Source: Stieleria varia
Lineage (GTDB): Bacteria; Planctomycetota; Planctomycetia; Pirellulales; Pirellulaceae
Assembly: GCF_038443385.1 (NCBI RefSeq)
Contig: NZ_CP151726.1
Location: forward strand, 7,936,001-8,000,000
Direction: 5' to 3'
DNA: 64,000 nucleotides
Shown here: positions 9,740 through 19,864 of the stretch, piece after piece
Layout of the letters: the number at the start of each line of letters is the position of its first letter
How positions within the stretch are numbered: the first letter of the stretch is position 1
Position numbers and translations under genes: made by a program
Notes under the pieces: generated by a model
What the model was told of the DNA's origin: nothing
Databases searched by the model: none
The model's input: only the letters and a program-made list of their open reading frames with translations

Positions 9740-9850
9740 TTTCGCGAAATACAAGCACAACGCGCAAGCAAGTGAATACTAGCACGACGCGCAAGCGAGT
9801 GTATCCAAGAACGGATTGACACTTCACTCGCTTGCGCGTCGTGCTGGTAA
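9740..9850. repeat. Inverted repeat of GCACGACGCGCAAGCGAGTG type
   Basis: The sequence AGCACGACGCGCAAGCGAGTG at about 9781-9801 is matched on the opposite strand by CACTCGCTTGCGCGTCGTGCT at about 9825-9845, with a third degenerate copy at about 9756-9776. This makes a long hairpin between mqnA and the pseudouridine synthase gene. Confidence 0.7.
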
Positions 9851-9944
9851 AAACACGCGATACCGATCACACGATGAAAAACCAAACGTTGTCCACCGAA
9901 ACAGGGAATCAACCGCACAACAACTCGTCGGTTAACCGCCCCAT

Positions 9945-10682
9945 TCAGTCCTCAAATTCTACCGGGTGGCTGCCAGATCGTCGATCCAGATCAAACCGCT
10001 CATCCGCAGCGCAGCTCACCGTCACTCGTTTGCCCGTTTTGGGATGGTGAAATGTGATTTCGCACGCGTGCAAGTGAATTCGAGTATCGCTGTCGCCACC
10101 CTCTGGCACTTCGGTGGCATAAATGGAATCACCCAAAATCGCATGACCTCGTGAGGCGGCTTGAATTCGGAGTTGATGCATCCGTCCCGTGATCGGGCGC
10201 AGAACAAGCCGCGAACAATCGCCAGCCTTGGACGGCGACACGGCCTCCAGGTGAGTCTCCGCGAGCTTTGCTCCCAGTGCGTTTTCGTCACACAACTCCA
10301 CGCGAGCCACCCCATCGATCTTGCGCAAGTGATCGCGCCAGACGTTATCGCTCTGTTCCCCTGAGACCGACGTCGACGCCGAAGATTGGAACTCAGGAAC
10401 TCCAGCCACCAACGCGACGTAGCGTTTTTCGGTCTTGCGAGACGCAAACTGATCGGAGAGCAATCGTGCCACTTTCTTCGATGTCGCTGCCAAAATCACG
10501 CCGCTGACACCTCGATCCAGTCGATGGGGAAACTCAAGGTACTCGTGTTCCCTCTCCAGCTCCTCTCGCAGTCGGCTCTGCAGACTTTCGATCCCCTCTG
10601 CTGCCTGGGTGGGCAACTCGGCAGGCTTGTTGACCGCGATTACACCACCATCGCGATAAAGTACTTCGATTGGCATGGTCAT
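9945..10682 (-). CDS. RluA-family RNA pseudouridine synthase
   Basis: Predicted to isomerise uridine to pseudouridine in rRNA or tRNA. The 245-residue protein has the family motifs VIAVNKPAELPTQ near the N-terminus, the catalytic HRLDRGVSG at about residue 53 (the Asp is the nucleophile) and RPITGRMHQLRI in the C-terminal half. It lacks an S4 domain and is close to the shorter RluA-type proteins. Which RNA site it modifies cannot be told. The start could be either of two ATGs two codons apart. Confidence 0.85.
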   Translation of the reverse strand: MTMPIEVLYRDGGVIAVNKPAELPTQAAEGIESLQSRLREELEREHEYLEFPHRLDRGVSGVILAATSKKVARLLSDQFASRKTEKRYVALVAGVPEFQSSASTSVSGEQSDNVWRDHLRKIDGVARVELCDENALGAKLAETHLEAVSPSKAGDCSRLVLRPITGRMHQLRIQAASRGHAILGDSIYATEVPEGGDSDTRIHLHACEITFHHPKTGKRVTVSCAADERFDLDRRSGSHPVEFED

Positions 10683-10947
10683 CGATCGGGAAAGCGACTT
10701 TCAACGCATACGATAGAGCGAATCCAAAATGCGTTTCCAATTCGGCGCATAAAAAACGAGAGATCCCGGCCACGACGACAAGCAATCAAGTTGCTTGCCG
10801 ATCGACGGATCTCTCGCTAATTCAAGTTGTACGGCGCAACGCAACGAAGTCAAGACCGTGTGCAGCAGACAGAAACACGCTCGGTATCGCAAGCGAATAT
10901 AATCTCACGCATCGTCCAACCCTGAACTCCTACCTCTGTTCTCCTTC

Positions 10948-12474
10948 ATGCAAACCCTGATTTATACGCTGCGTTTCGCCCTGCTTGGCATCGTCGTACT
11001 CGACACAACCGATTTGTTTGCCCAAGCAAACGTTGAGCCCACCTCCAACGACCAACCGGTGCGTCCGAACATCTTGTGGATCATCGTCGATGACATGTCC
11101 GCGGAATTCTCGTGCTACGGTGAGAAACTAATCCAAACCCCCAACGTGGACGCTCTTGCCGGGCGAGGCATACAATTCAATCACGCTTACGTCACCGCCC
11201 CGGTCTGCTCAACGTGCCGCTCCGCGTTCATCACGGGGATGTACCAAACCAGCATCGGAGCGCATCACCACCGCAGTGGCCGCGGCGAGTTGAAGATTGA
11301 GTTGCCCGCGGACGTCCAACTGGTTCCCAAACTGTTTCAGGACGCAGGCTACTACACATCCATCAGCGGTTGGCCCAACAAGAAAGGCCGTCTTGGAAAA
11401 ACCGATTACAACTTTGAGTGGGATCCATCGATTTACAACTCATCGGATTGGACACAGCGTGCTCCAGGGCAACCCTTCTTTGCACAGATCCAAACCCCCG
11501 GCGGAAAGCTGCGTGGCGCGTCTCCAGAAGCAGCCGAGAAACTGGCCGCGCAAGCCAAGCAGGTTCTCGGTTCGGCGACCGATCCCGCTGATGTGACCTT
11601 GCCACCGTACTACCCGAACGATCCGGTGCTGCTGCAAGACTGGGCTGCGTACCTCGACTCGATTCGCTTGACCGATCACATGGTGGGCGAAGTCATTGAG
11701 AAACTCAGACAGGACGGTGACCTTGAGAACACGGTCGTCCTCTTCATGACCGATCATGGCATCAGTCACGCCCGTGGAAAACAATTCTTGTACGATGAAG
11801 GAATCCATGTGCCGTTGGTGATCGCCGGTCCCGGAATCGAACACGCAACCCGCAACGATCTCGTCGAGCACATTGACATCGCTGCGTTGTCACTTGGATT
11901 GGCTGGCATCGAAATCCCAAAATCCATGCAAGCCCAAGACATTCTGTCGCCCGAGTACGTTGCACGCGATGCGGTGTTCTCGGCACGTGATCGATGCGAT
12001 GAAACGGTCGAGCATCTGCGCAGCGTGCGCACTGCGAACCTCAAGTACATCCGCAATTACCTCAACCAGCGCCCTCACATGCAACCGTGTGCGTACAAAG
12101 ACGGTAAAGCGATCGTTCAAGCCATGCGTCGACTGCACGACGAGGGAAAGCTGACCGAGCTGCAGGACCGAATCTTTCAGCCCACTCGACCGACGGAAGA
12201 ACTCTACGATCTGGCCAACGATCCTTTCGAAACACGAAATCTGGCGGGGAACCCCGAGTGGGCGAGACAACTGGAACAGATGCGGCAACGCTTGGCCCAG
12301 TGGGAAGAAACCACGGGCGACATGGGTCGACAGCCGGAATCGCCCGAAATGTATGACAGCGACATGCAAGTTTACGTTGATGGGATTGCCAAGCGAAACA
12401 AATCTCCAGAGCACGCCCAGCGAATCCAGGACAACATCGCCCAGATGAAGCTTTGGGCAAAAGAGGGCAAATAG
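10948..12474 (+). CDS. Secreted sulfatase
   Basis: Predicted sulfate ester hydrolase of the formylglycine sulfatase family, probably acting on sulfated polysaccharides in the periplasm. The 508-residue product has a signal peptide ending near FAQA, then RPNILWIIVDDMS with the metal-binding Asp pair, the active-site loop APVCSTCRSAFITGMY, and TDHGISHARGK with further metal ligands. The active-site motif is C-S-T-C-R, so the third residue is Thr rather than the usual Pro or Ala, although the modified Cys and the Arg are present. Substrate not known. Confidence 0.88.
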   Translation: MQTLIYTLRFALLGIVVLDTTDLFAQANVEPTSNDQPVRPNILWIIVDDMSAEFSCYGEKLIQTPNVDALAGRGIQFNHAYVTAPVCSTCRSAFITGMYQTSIGAHHHRSGRGELKIELPADVQLVPKLFQDAGYYTSISGWPNKKGRLGKTDYNFEWDPSIYNSSDWTQRAPGQPFFAQIQTPGGKLRGASPEAAEKLAAQAKQVLGSATDPADVTLPPYYPNDPVLLQDWAAYLDSIRLTDHMVGEVIEKLRQDGDLENTVVLFMTDHGISHARGKQFLYDEGIHVPLVIAGPGIEHATRNDLVEHIDIAALSLGLAGIEIPKSMQAQDILSPEYVARDAVFSARDRCDETVEHLRSVRTANLKYIRNYLNQRPHMQPCAYKDGKAIVQAMRRLHDEGKLTELQDRIFQPTRPTEELYDLANDPFETRNLAGNPEWARQLEQMRQRLAQWEETTGDMGRQPESPEMYDSDMQVYVDGIAKRNKSPEHAQRIQDNIAQMKLWAKEGK

Positions 12475-12611
12475 CCATTTTTCGCTGCTCCAGGCCGCAA
12501 TTATGTGGCGGCGGCGTTTGCCGTTCGTTATATCTGTTACTTGTTCGAATCGGGCAAAATGCCGGGTTCTGTTTTTCGTTTCGATGAAGCCCCTGTGAGA
12601 GAACTCAAACC

Positions 12612-12986
12612 ATGCGAAAGATGCTAGTTGCGGCCGCAGCCTGTTTCTGCGCCGCCGCACTTCTGTGCCTGCCCGCCGGAGCGGCGGAAGAGGAAGAAGC
12701 AAAGAAGTACAAGACCAAAGAAGTCATGAAAGAAGCCTTCAAAGGCCCACTGCTGAAGAAAGTCGCAGGCGGTGAAGCTTCTGACGAAGATAAGAAGAAG
12801 CTGCACGACATGCTCGTCGCGATGAGCAAGAACGAAGCCCCCAAGGGTGACGCAGAGTCTTGGAAGAAACTGACGAGCGCTCTGGTCAAGGCCAGCAAGG
12901 CAGCCGTCGATGGCGACGAAGGTGCCGGCGACATGCTCAAGAAAGCCGCCAACTGCAAAGCCTGCCACAGCGCCCACAAGCCCTAG
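12612..12986 (+). CDS. Small exported CxxCH protein, cytochrome c-like
   Basis: A 124-residue protein with a clear signal peptide (residues 1-24, ending PAGAA) and a single haem-binding motif CKACH at the C-terminus. The body is Lys/Glu/Ala-rich and helical, which fits a four-helix cytochrome c' type fold in which the CxxCH lies near the C-terminus. Electron-carrier function is inferred from this. A rho-independent terminator follows directly. Confidence 0.7.
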   Translation: MRKMLVAAAACFCAAALLCLPAGAAEEEEAKKYKTKEVMKEAFKGPLLKKVAGGEASDEDKKKLHDMLVAMSKNEAPKGDAESWKKLTSALVKASKAAVDGDEGAGDMLKKAANCKACHSAHKP

Positions 12987-13016
12987 TGCCCGGCAACGCA
13001 ATTTGCAAACCAACGA

Positions 13017-13047
13017 AACCGATTCGGAAACGAGTCGGTTTTTTTTG
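13017..13047 (+). terminator. Rho-independent terminator
   Basis: Stem AACCGATTCG / CGAGTCGGTT (one G-T wobble) with a GAAA loop, followed by a run of T, 30 bases after the stop of the CxxCH gene. Confidence 0.85.
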
Positions 13048-13062
13048 TTGACCTCACGTACG

Positions 13063-13150
13063 TCAGGCTTTCCAGCCTGACTTCCCCCTGCATGTCAGGC
13101 TAGAAAGCCTGACGTACAAGCCCCCTGCATGTCAGGCTAGAAAGCCTGAC
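13063..13150. repeat. Three palindromic repeats (GTCAGGCT...AGCCTGAC)
   Basis: Palindromes at 13063-13080 (TCAGGCTTTCCAGCCTGA), 13094-13113 and 13131-13150 (both GTCAGGCTAGAAAGCCTGAC). The last two lie in identical 37-bp units. They separate two convergent genes and have a REP-like layout. Confidence 0.8.
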
Positions 13151-13157
13151 GTACGGG

Positions 13158-16100
13158 TCATTGATCACTCCGGGCCACCGTCGCATCCAAGTGTACCTTC
13201 AACAAAGCTTTGAGCTTTCTGCTGCGTGGCTGGCCGAGCTTGTTGAAGCGGATCTTGACGATCGCGCGATCTTGCGAACCGTCCACTTGCTCGATCTCTG
13301 CACCAGCAACCGTCAACGTCTTCAAATCGTCCGGCTTGATCACATCTGATGGTCCTGCGAGGCGAAGCGTGACCACATCGGCCGCCTTGGTCTCGATCTC
13401 GGCCCAAGCTTGCTCGCCATCGGCCAGCCTCACTTGAACTTTGTCAGGCTCGTCAAAGGCCAAAGATTCGTCGCCGGCGACTTGTTCCATCATTGTCATC
13501 ACGCGGTCGGCCAACTCCAGCGGCCAAGACGGCGTTTCCCCCTCCGGAAAACCCTTTGCCGTCGTATGCCAACGCCTGCCCAAAACACGCCAAGGCGAGG
13601 ACGCGTCCAACGGCTGTGCGGCGTCGATACGCAACTCGGCGGACGACTCCGCAGCGACCGCTCGTGGCGTGTTCTTTGACGGACTGAGCGTCTTGGCACT
13701 CCGCTTGCTCGGTTTCGCAGAGGCAGCCGAAGTCGCCGTCTCGCCAATCGGTTTTAGTGCGTCGGCCAAAAATGGTGCCGTGACCGAGATCGATGACTCC
13801 TGGCCACGCTTGGATTTTGTTGCCGTCGCGGCCAACTGTTCGGGTGTGCCCGTGAAAACGATCTTCCCGCCGTCAACACCCGCCCCAGGCCCCATGTCGA
13901 TGACCCAGTCGGCACACTTGATCACATCCAGGTTGTGTTCAATCACCACCACCGTGTTGCCGTGATCGACTAACCGCTGCATCACCGTGACCAGTTTTGC
14001 GATGTCGTCGAAATGCAATCCGGTGGTCGGCTCGTCGAGCAAATACAACGTGCTGCCCGTTCCCGGTCGCGCCAACTCGGATGCCAACTTCACCCGCTGA
14101 GCTTCGCCGCCTGAAAGCGTGGGCGCGGATTGGCCCAGCGTGACGTAATCCAATCCGACATCGCAAAGCGTTTGCAAAACACGCGTGATCCGCGGTTCCG
14201 ATGCGAACAACTCGACGGCTTCGCCAATTTGCATGGCCAGAATATCGGCGATCGATCGACCGTGATATTTGACTTCCAAGACATCGTCGTTGTAGCGACG
14301 TGAATCACATTCTTCGCAAGCAACCCAAACGTCCGGCAAAAAGTGCATTTCGATACGACGCTGACCGCTGCCTTCACAGGTTTCACAACGGCCACCGGGG
14401 ACGTTGAAGCTGAATGTCCGCGCTGTGAACTTTCGCTCACGAGACTCGGGCAGCTCCGCGAAAAGCTGTCGAACGTGATCGAACACACCGGTGTACGTCG
14501 CCGGATTGCTCGAGGGCGTGTTGCCCAATGGCGACTGATCGACGCGGATGACCTTGTCGACATGCCGAATCCCTTCGAACTTTTCATGTCGCCCAGGCTT
14601 GACATTCTGTCGATGCAAACGCTTGGCCAGAATCGCGAACAATGTCCCTTCAATCAACGTGCTCTTGCCACTACCGCTCGGCCCCGTGACGACCGTCATC
14701 ACACCCAACGGCACTTCCAAATCAACGTCGATCAGATTGTTTTCTCGGCATCCGGTCAGCTTCAAATAGTTGACGTAGTCCTGACCTCCGACACCTTTGA
14801 CCGGTCGACGATTCTGCGGAATCGGAATCTGTTTGCGGTTGGTGATGTAGCCTGCGGTCACCGACTGATCCAACGGACGGATGTCCAGCGGTGGACCTTC
14901 CGCAACGATACGTCCGCCGCGACGACCGGCCTCCGGTCCAAAATCACACAAGTAATCGCTGCCCGCGATCACGTCGCGATCGTGCTCAACGACCAACAGC
15001 GTGTTGCCCAAGTCCCGCAATCGATGCAGCGCCGAGAGCAGCCGCAGATTGTCTCGGGGATGCAGACCGATGGTCGGTTCGTCCAACACATAGAGCACGC
15101 CGCACAAGCCGCTGCCAAGTTGTGCGGCCAAGCGAATCCGTTGTGCTTCGCCACCCGACAACGTCGCCGCGCCGCGATGCAGCGTCAAGTAGTTCAGCCC
15201 GACGTCGAGCAAGAAACTGATGCGTGCACGGATTTCACGAAACAACTCACCGGCAATCTTGCTTTCTCGTCGATCAAATTTCCACGACTTGACGGTTTCC
15301 GACAAGCGATCCAGCGGCATATGTACCAAGTCCGCGATCGTATGCCCGCGGAATCGACACGCAGCAGCTTCTTCGCGGAGTCGTGAACCGGCACAAGCGA
15401 CGCAGTCAATTTCGTCGACAAACTGCTCCAGCTTGCCACGCAAACCAGGTGTCAATCGCGATGCTTCCTCCAACGCAGGATAAAAACCCTTGAATTGGAA
15501 TCGGAAGACGACGGTCGATCCCGTGCTGCCTGGCTTGATGTCGCTCTGGCGGACTTCGATCCACTCCTCGCGGTTTCCGTGGAACAGAACGCGTCGCTGC
15601 GATACGGTGAGCTTCTCATATGACACATCAATCGGAATGCCGGTGTGACGCGACAGAGCTCGCAGCATCCACTGCGAGACCGTTTCATCGACGTTGGGCC
15701 ACAGCAACGAGACGCCTTCCTGCAAGGATTTCGTCGGTGAATCGAGTAGGGCAGCGGGATTGGTCCCGGTCTGGTTTCCCAGGCCTTCGCATTGTGGACA
15801 CCATCCGACACCAGAGTTAAATGAGAAATGGTGCGGCGTGAGCGTCGGGAACGAACGACCACAGGAACCACACACTAGGTGCTGACTGTGCGTGATGACG
15901 TCCCATCGATGTTCATCGCGATCGGGATCCGAGATCGCCACCTGAACGACACCGACGCCGAGCGACAAAGCCTGTTCGACACTGTCACTGATGCGTGATT
16001 TATCCGAAGGTTGCACGACGATGCGGTCCACGACCACCTGAACGCTTTGTCGTTTTCTCGGGTCCAAAGCGGGGGCGTCGTCCAGCGACATCGTGACGCC

Positions 16101-19100
16101 GTCGACACGGACACGTTGAAAACCTTGGCTTCTCAATGATTGCCACGTGTCCTTGGACGCATCACCGGCAACAACTTCGATCGGTGCCAAGATCAACGCC
16201 TTGGTGCCCTCGGTCATCGCCATGACCTTGTCGACGATCTCGTCCGGTGTCTGTGTTCCGACCACACAATCACAATCCGGACAGTGTCGCGTGCCCAACC
16301 GGGCCATCAAGATCCGAATGTAATCGTAAACTTCGGTGACCGTCCCCACGGTACTGCGTGGCGAGTGCCCGAGATTCTTTTGCTCGAGCGCCACAGCGGG
16401 CGAGAGTCCTTCGATGCGTTCCACCTTGGGCTTCTGCGCTTGGCCGATGAACTGTCTGGCGTACGACGAAAGCGACTCGACGTACCGCCGTTGTCCCTCG
16501 GCGTAAATCGTATCCATCGCGAGCGAACTCTTGCCGCTGCCGCTGGGTCCGCAGAACACAGTCATCGCATCACGTGGAATTGCCACGTTGACGCTCTTGA
16601 GGTTGTGTTCGCTGGCATTTTGGACCACCACGTGCGTGCGTGCTTTGTCGTCGATAGGCGGCAGGGCAGGCTGGGTGCGTTTGTCGATCGCACCGGCGCG
16701 TTTGCCGGTTCGCTTGATGCCCAACGTCTTGGCAAGCGCCGCACCGGTATAGCTTTCGGGACAGCGCGCGATCACATCAGGCGTCCCCTCCGCGATGACG
16801 CGCCCTCCTCCGGCGCCGCCTTCGGGGCCCAGATCGATCACGTGATCCGCAGTCTTGATGACGTCCAGATTGTGTTCGACGATGACAACGGTGTTGCCAC
16901 GATCGGCCAAGCCGTGAATGACTTTCAGCAACAATTCGATGTCGGCAAAATGCAACCCCGTTGTCGGTTCGTCCAGCACGTACAACGTTCGGCCCGTCTC
17001 CTTCTTGCTCAGCTCGCGTGACAGTTTGATCCGCTGAGCTTCGCCACCGGACAATGTCGGTGACGGTTGACCGAGCTTGAGATACTCCAGTCCGACGTCG
17101 ACCAGAGTTTGCAGTTTCTCCGCGACTTTGGGGACATTCTGAAACAACTCCAGAGCTTGCGAGATGTCCATCTCCAAAACGTCCGCGATCGATGCGCCCT
17201 TGAACTCGACCGACAACGTCTCGCGGTTGTAACGCTTGCCTTGGCAGACCGGACAGGTCACCCAGATGTCGGCCAAGAAATCCATTTCCAGTTTCGATGC
17301 ACCATTGCCGTCACACGCGGCGCAACGGCCACCATCGACGTTGAAACTAAACCTGCTGGCGGTGTAGCCTCGCGTCTTGGCCTCGGACAATTTGGCGTAC
17401 AAGTTTCGAATCTCGTCGAACACTTTCACGTACGTGGCTGGATTACTACGTGGTGTCCGCCCGATCGGCGATTGATCGATCGCAATGGTCTTGTCCAAGT
17501 GCTCCAGTCCGCTGATCGAATCGTGTTCGCCGGGCGTCAGTTCCGCACCATTGAGCGCATTTCGCAGCGCGGGCTCGACGATGCCCGAGATCAACGAACT
17601 CTTGCCGCTGCCAGAAACACCGGTGACGCAGGTCACCGTTCCCAGCGGAATGGAGACATCCACATTCTTGAGATTATGAAATCGAGCGCCGTGCACGGTC
17701 AGCTGAACGTCGGGATCGATCTTGCGTGGGTTCTCCGGAGGTTGAATCGAACGCGTGCCCGAAAGAAACTGTCCCGTCACGCTCTTAGCTTGTTTTCCGA
17801 CCGCCTCCGCGTTTCCTTCGGCGACGATCATGCCACCTTTGATTCCCGGACCGGGACCGAAGTCCACGATACGATCGGCTGCCCGCATGGTGTCTTCATC
17901 GTGCTCGACGACGATCAACGTGTTGCCTGCGTCTCGTAGACGCACAAGCGTTTCGATCAGTCGATCGTTGTCACGCGGATGCAAACCGATCGACGGCTCA
18001 TCCAAGATGTACAACACCCCGACCAGTCCGCTGCCGATCTGACCGGCCAGCCGGATCCGCTGAGACTCACCGCCCGACAACGTGGGTGCGGTTCGCCCCA
18101 GCGAAAGGTAGTTCAACCCCACGCCCAACAAGAAACCCAACCGCGTGCGGATCTCTTTGAGCGCCTCGGCCGCGATCTTGGCATCGGTCGCTCCCAGTTC
18201 GATGTCCGAAAAGAAATCGCTGAGACGATCGATGGAAAGTTCACTGAGTTGCGGCAGCGAAAAGTCCGGTGCATCGGCAAAGTCTGGGTGCCGAGTCCGC
18301 AAGGTGGCCGCTCTGGCTTGCGGATTGAGTCGGCCGCCATTGCAGTCCAAGCAGTCCAGCGTGTTCATGAACTTCTCAAGATGCCGCAACTGCATCTTGT
18401 TCTTGGTCGTCCGATAGCGGTCCAGCAATTCGGGAATGAAACCTTCGAAACTACCCGTGTACTTGCGCCGACTCCGGCCACCCCGCCAAGTGAACTCGAG
18501 TGACTTTTCGGTTCCCCACAACCAAACCTGCTGAGCTTCCTCGGGCAAATCTCGCCACTTCTCGCTCAGCATCGTGCCGTCTTCTAGCTCGAACGCTTTG
18601 TCCATCGCCGAAGCGACGTTCTTGTAAACGTGTCGGCGATAACGTCCGATGTCACCCCATTTGCCCAACAACGTGATGGCGCCCGTGCGAATGGATTTCT
18701 TGTCATCGGGAATCAACAACTCGGGCACAAACGTGTATAGCTCACCCAATCCGTCACAGGACTGACACATCCCTTGGGGACTGTTGAAGCTAAACAGTTG
18801 CGGCGACGGCGGCTTGAAACTCTCACCACAGGTCGGGCAAGAATAACGCGACGAAAATAAAATGTCTTGCTTGGGATCAGACGCCGATTCCGAGTTTGCC
18901 TCGGACAGCGACGTGATGATCGTCCAGTCGCCCAGCTTGAGCGCAATCTCAACGGCTTCGATCACACGTCCTCGATCACGACTGTCCGGTGGCAATCGAT
19001 CGACGACGACCTCGACATCGTGTCGATGCTGACGATCCAACGGTGGCGGCTCGGCCAACCGGACCGTTTCACCATCGACGCGGGCACGCGTAAAACCTTG

Positions 19101-19619
19101 CTTACGCAGGTCCTCGAACAGATCCTTGAACTCACCCTTTTGGCCACGCACCAGCGGAGCCATCACCCACAGCGTGGCCTCCGGATCCAGCTCCATCATC
19201 CGTGATGCGATGGCGTCGGAGGGCTGGGCAGCGATCGGCGTGGTGCACGCCGGGCAACGTGAGGTGCTGACGCGTGCGTACAAGACTCGCAGGAAGTCAT
19301 GGATTTCCGTGATCGTCCCGACGGTACTGCGCGGATTGTTGCCCGTCGATTTCTGACTGATCGAAATCGATGGACTCAGTCCACTGACCAAATCCACATC
19401 CGGTTTGGGCATCTGCCCCATGAACTGTCGCGCGTAATTGCTCAACGACTCGACGTAGCGACGCTGGCCTTCCGCGTACAAGGTGTCAAACGCCAGAGAA
19501 CTCTTGCCGCTACCGGAGACCCCGGAGAAGCAAATCAACTCGCCCCGTGGCAGCGAAAGATTGACATTGCGGAGATTGTGCTCACGAGCTCCTTTGACTT
19601 TGATTTCCGTTGTCGTCAT
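13158..19619 (-). CDS. uvrA: Double-length UvrA, excinuclease ABC subunit A (two UvrA copies fused)
   Basis: DNA damage recognition ATPase of nucleotide excision repair. At 2153 residues it is more than twice the usual length (about 950) because two complete UvrA units follow each other: unit 1 about residues 1-985, unit 2 about 990-1925. Each unit has two ABC ATPase cores (Walker A GVSGSGKSS, GVSGSGKSS, GPSGSGKSS, GPSGSGKST; LSGGE signatures) and UvrA zinc-finger cysteines (for example CPTCG...CQSC and CPQC/CETC). A 230-residue C-terminal extension follows, partly low complexity and then a folded-looking part. The ATG at 19619 precedes MTTTEIKVKGAREHNL. Normal UvrA works as a dimer, so this may be a covalent dimer. 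Confidence 0.92.
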   Translation of the reverse strand: MTTTEIKVKGAREHNLRNVNLSLPRGELICFSGVSGSGKSSLAFDTLYAEGQRRYVESLSNYARQFMGQMPKPDVDLVSGLSPSISISQKSTGNNPRSTVGTITEIHDFLRVLYARVSTSRCPACTTPIAAQPSDAIASRMMELDPEATLWVMAPLVRGQKGEFKDLFEDLRKQGFTRARVDGETVRLAEPPPLDRQHRHDVEVVVDRLPPDSRDRGRVIEAVEIALKLGDWTIITSLSEANSESASDPKQDILFSSRYSCPTCGESFKPPSPQLFSFNSPQGMCQSCDGLGELYTFVPELLIPDDKKSIRTGAITLLGKWGDIGRYRRHVYKNVASAMDKAFELEDGTMLSEKWRDLPEEAQQVWLWGTEKSLEFTWRGGRSRRKYTGSFEGFIPELLDRYRTTKNKMQLRHLEKFMNTLDCLDCNGGRLNPQARAATLRTRHPDFADAPDFSLPQLSELSIDRLSDFFSDIELGATDAKIAAEALKEIRTRLGFLLGVGLNYLSLGRTAPTLSGGESQRIRLAGQIGSGLVGVLYILDEPSIGLHPRDNDRLIETLVRLRDAGNTLIVVEHDEDTMRAADRIVDFGPGPGIKGGMIVAEGNAEAVGKQAKSVTGQFLSGTRSIQPPENPRKIDPDVQLTVHGARFHNLKNVDVSIPLGTVTCVTGVSGSGKSSLISGIVEPALRNALNGAELTPGEHDSISGLEHLDKTIAIDQSPIGRTPRSNPATYVKVFDEIRNLYAKLSEAKTRGYTASRFSFNVDGGRCAACDGNGASKLEMDFLADIWVTCPVCQGKRYNRETLSVEFKGASIADVLEMDISQALELFQNVPKVAEKLQTLVDVGLEYLKLGQPSPTLSGGEAQRIKLSRELSKKETGRTLYVLDEPTTGLHFADIELLLKVIHGLADRGNTVVIVEHNLDVIKTADHVIDLGPEGGAGGGRVIAEGTPDVIARCPESYTGAALAKTLGIKRTGKRAGAIDKRTQPALPPIDDKARTHVVVQNASEHNLKSVNVAIPRDAMTVFCGPSGSGKSSLAMDTIYAEGQRRYVESLSSYARQFIGQAQKPKVERIEGLSPAVALEQKNLGHSPRSTVGTVTEVYDYIRILMARLGTRHCPDCDCVVGTQTPDEIVDKVMAMTEGTKALILAPIEVVAGDASKDTWQSLRSQGFQRVRVDGVTMSLDDAPALDPRKRQSVQVVVDRIVVQPSDKSRISDSVEQALSLGVGVVQVAISDPDRDEHRWDVITHSQHLVCGSCGRSFPTLTPHHFSFNSGVGWCPQCEGLGNQTGTNPAALLDSPTKSLQEGVSLLWPNVDETVSQWMLRALSRHTGIPIDVSYEKLTVSQRRVLFHGNREEWIEVRQSDIKPGSTGSTVVFRFQFKGFYPALEEASRLTPGLRGKLEQFVDEIDCVACAGSRLREEAAACRFRGHTIADLVHMPLDRLSETVKSWKFDRRESKIAGELFREIRARISFLLDVGLNYLTLHRGAATLSGGEAQRIRLAAQLGSGLCGVLYVLDEPTIGLHPRDNLRLLSALHRLRDLGNTLLVVEHDRDVIAGSDYLCDFGPEAGRRGGRIVAEGPPLDIRPLDQSVTAGYITNRKQIPIPQNRRPVKGVGGQDYVNYLKLTGCRENNLIDVDLEVPLGVMTVVTGPSGSGKSTLIEGTLFAILAKRLHRQNVKPGRHEKFEGIRHVDKVIRVDQSPLGNTPSSNPATYTGVFDHVRQLFAELPESRERKFTARTFSFNVPGGRCETCEGSGQRRIEMHFLPDVWVACEECDSRRYNDDVLEVKYHGRSIADILAMQIGEAVELFASEPRITRVLQTLCDVGLDYVTLGQSAPTLSGGEAQRVKLASELARPGTGSTLYLLDEPTTGLHFDDIAKLVTVMQRLVDHGNTVVVIEHNLDVIKCADWVIDMGPGAGVDGGKIVFTGTPEQLAATATKSKRGQESSISVTAPFLADALKPIGETATSAASAKPSKRSAKTLSPSKNTPRAVAAESSAELRIDAAQPLDASSPWRVLGRRWHTTAKGFPEGETPSWPLELADRVMTMMEQVAGDESLAFDEPDKVQVRLADGEQAWAEIETKAADVVTLRLAGPSDVIKPDDLKTLTVAGAEIEQVDGSQDRAIVKIRFNKLGQPRSRKLKALLKVHLDATVARSDQ

Positions 19620-19864
19620 TCGTCTTTGGCGTAGCTGGGGGCGGTCCGTCACTGGATGGGAGGGTGGTGCGTCGAAAGTCTGCCCAGCCGATTCAAGCTG
19701 CCCATACGTCCGAGTCGTCCACACACCGGTCATTGTGACGACCGATCAACGATTCGACGACCGGAGGCGACCAGATTCCCTCCGATTCGCCCCCACAGCG
19801 TCCGTGTCCGCCGCCTCAAGATTCGATATCATTCGTGTCCCGCATCCATTTCCCCCTGCTCTTG

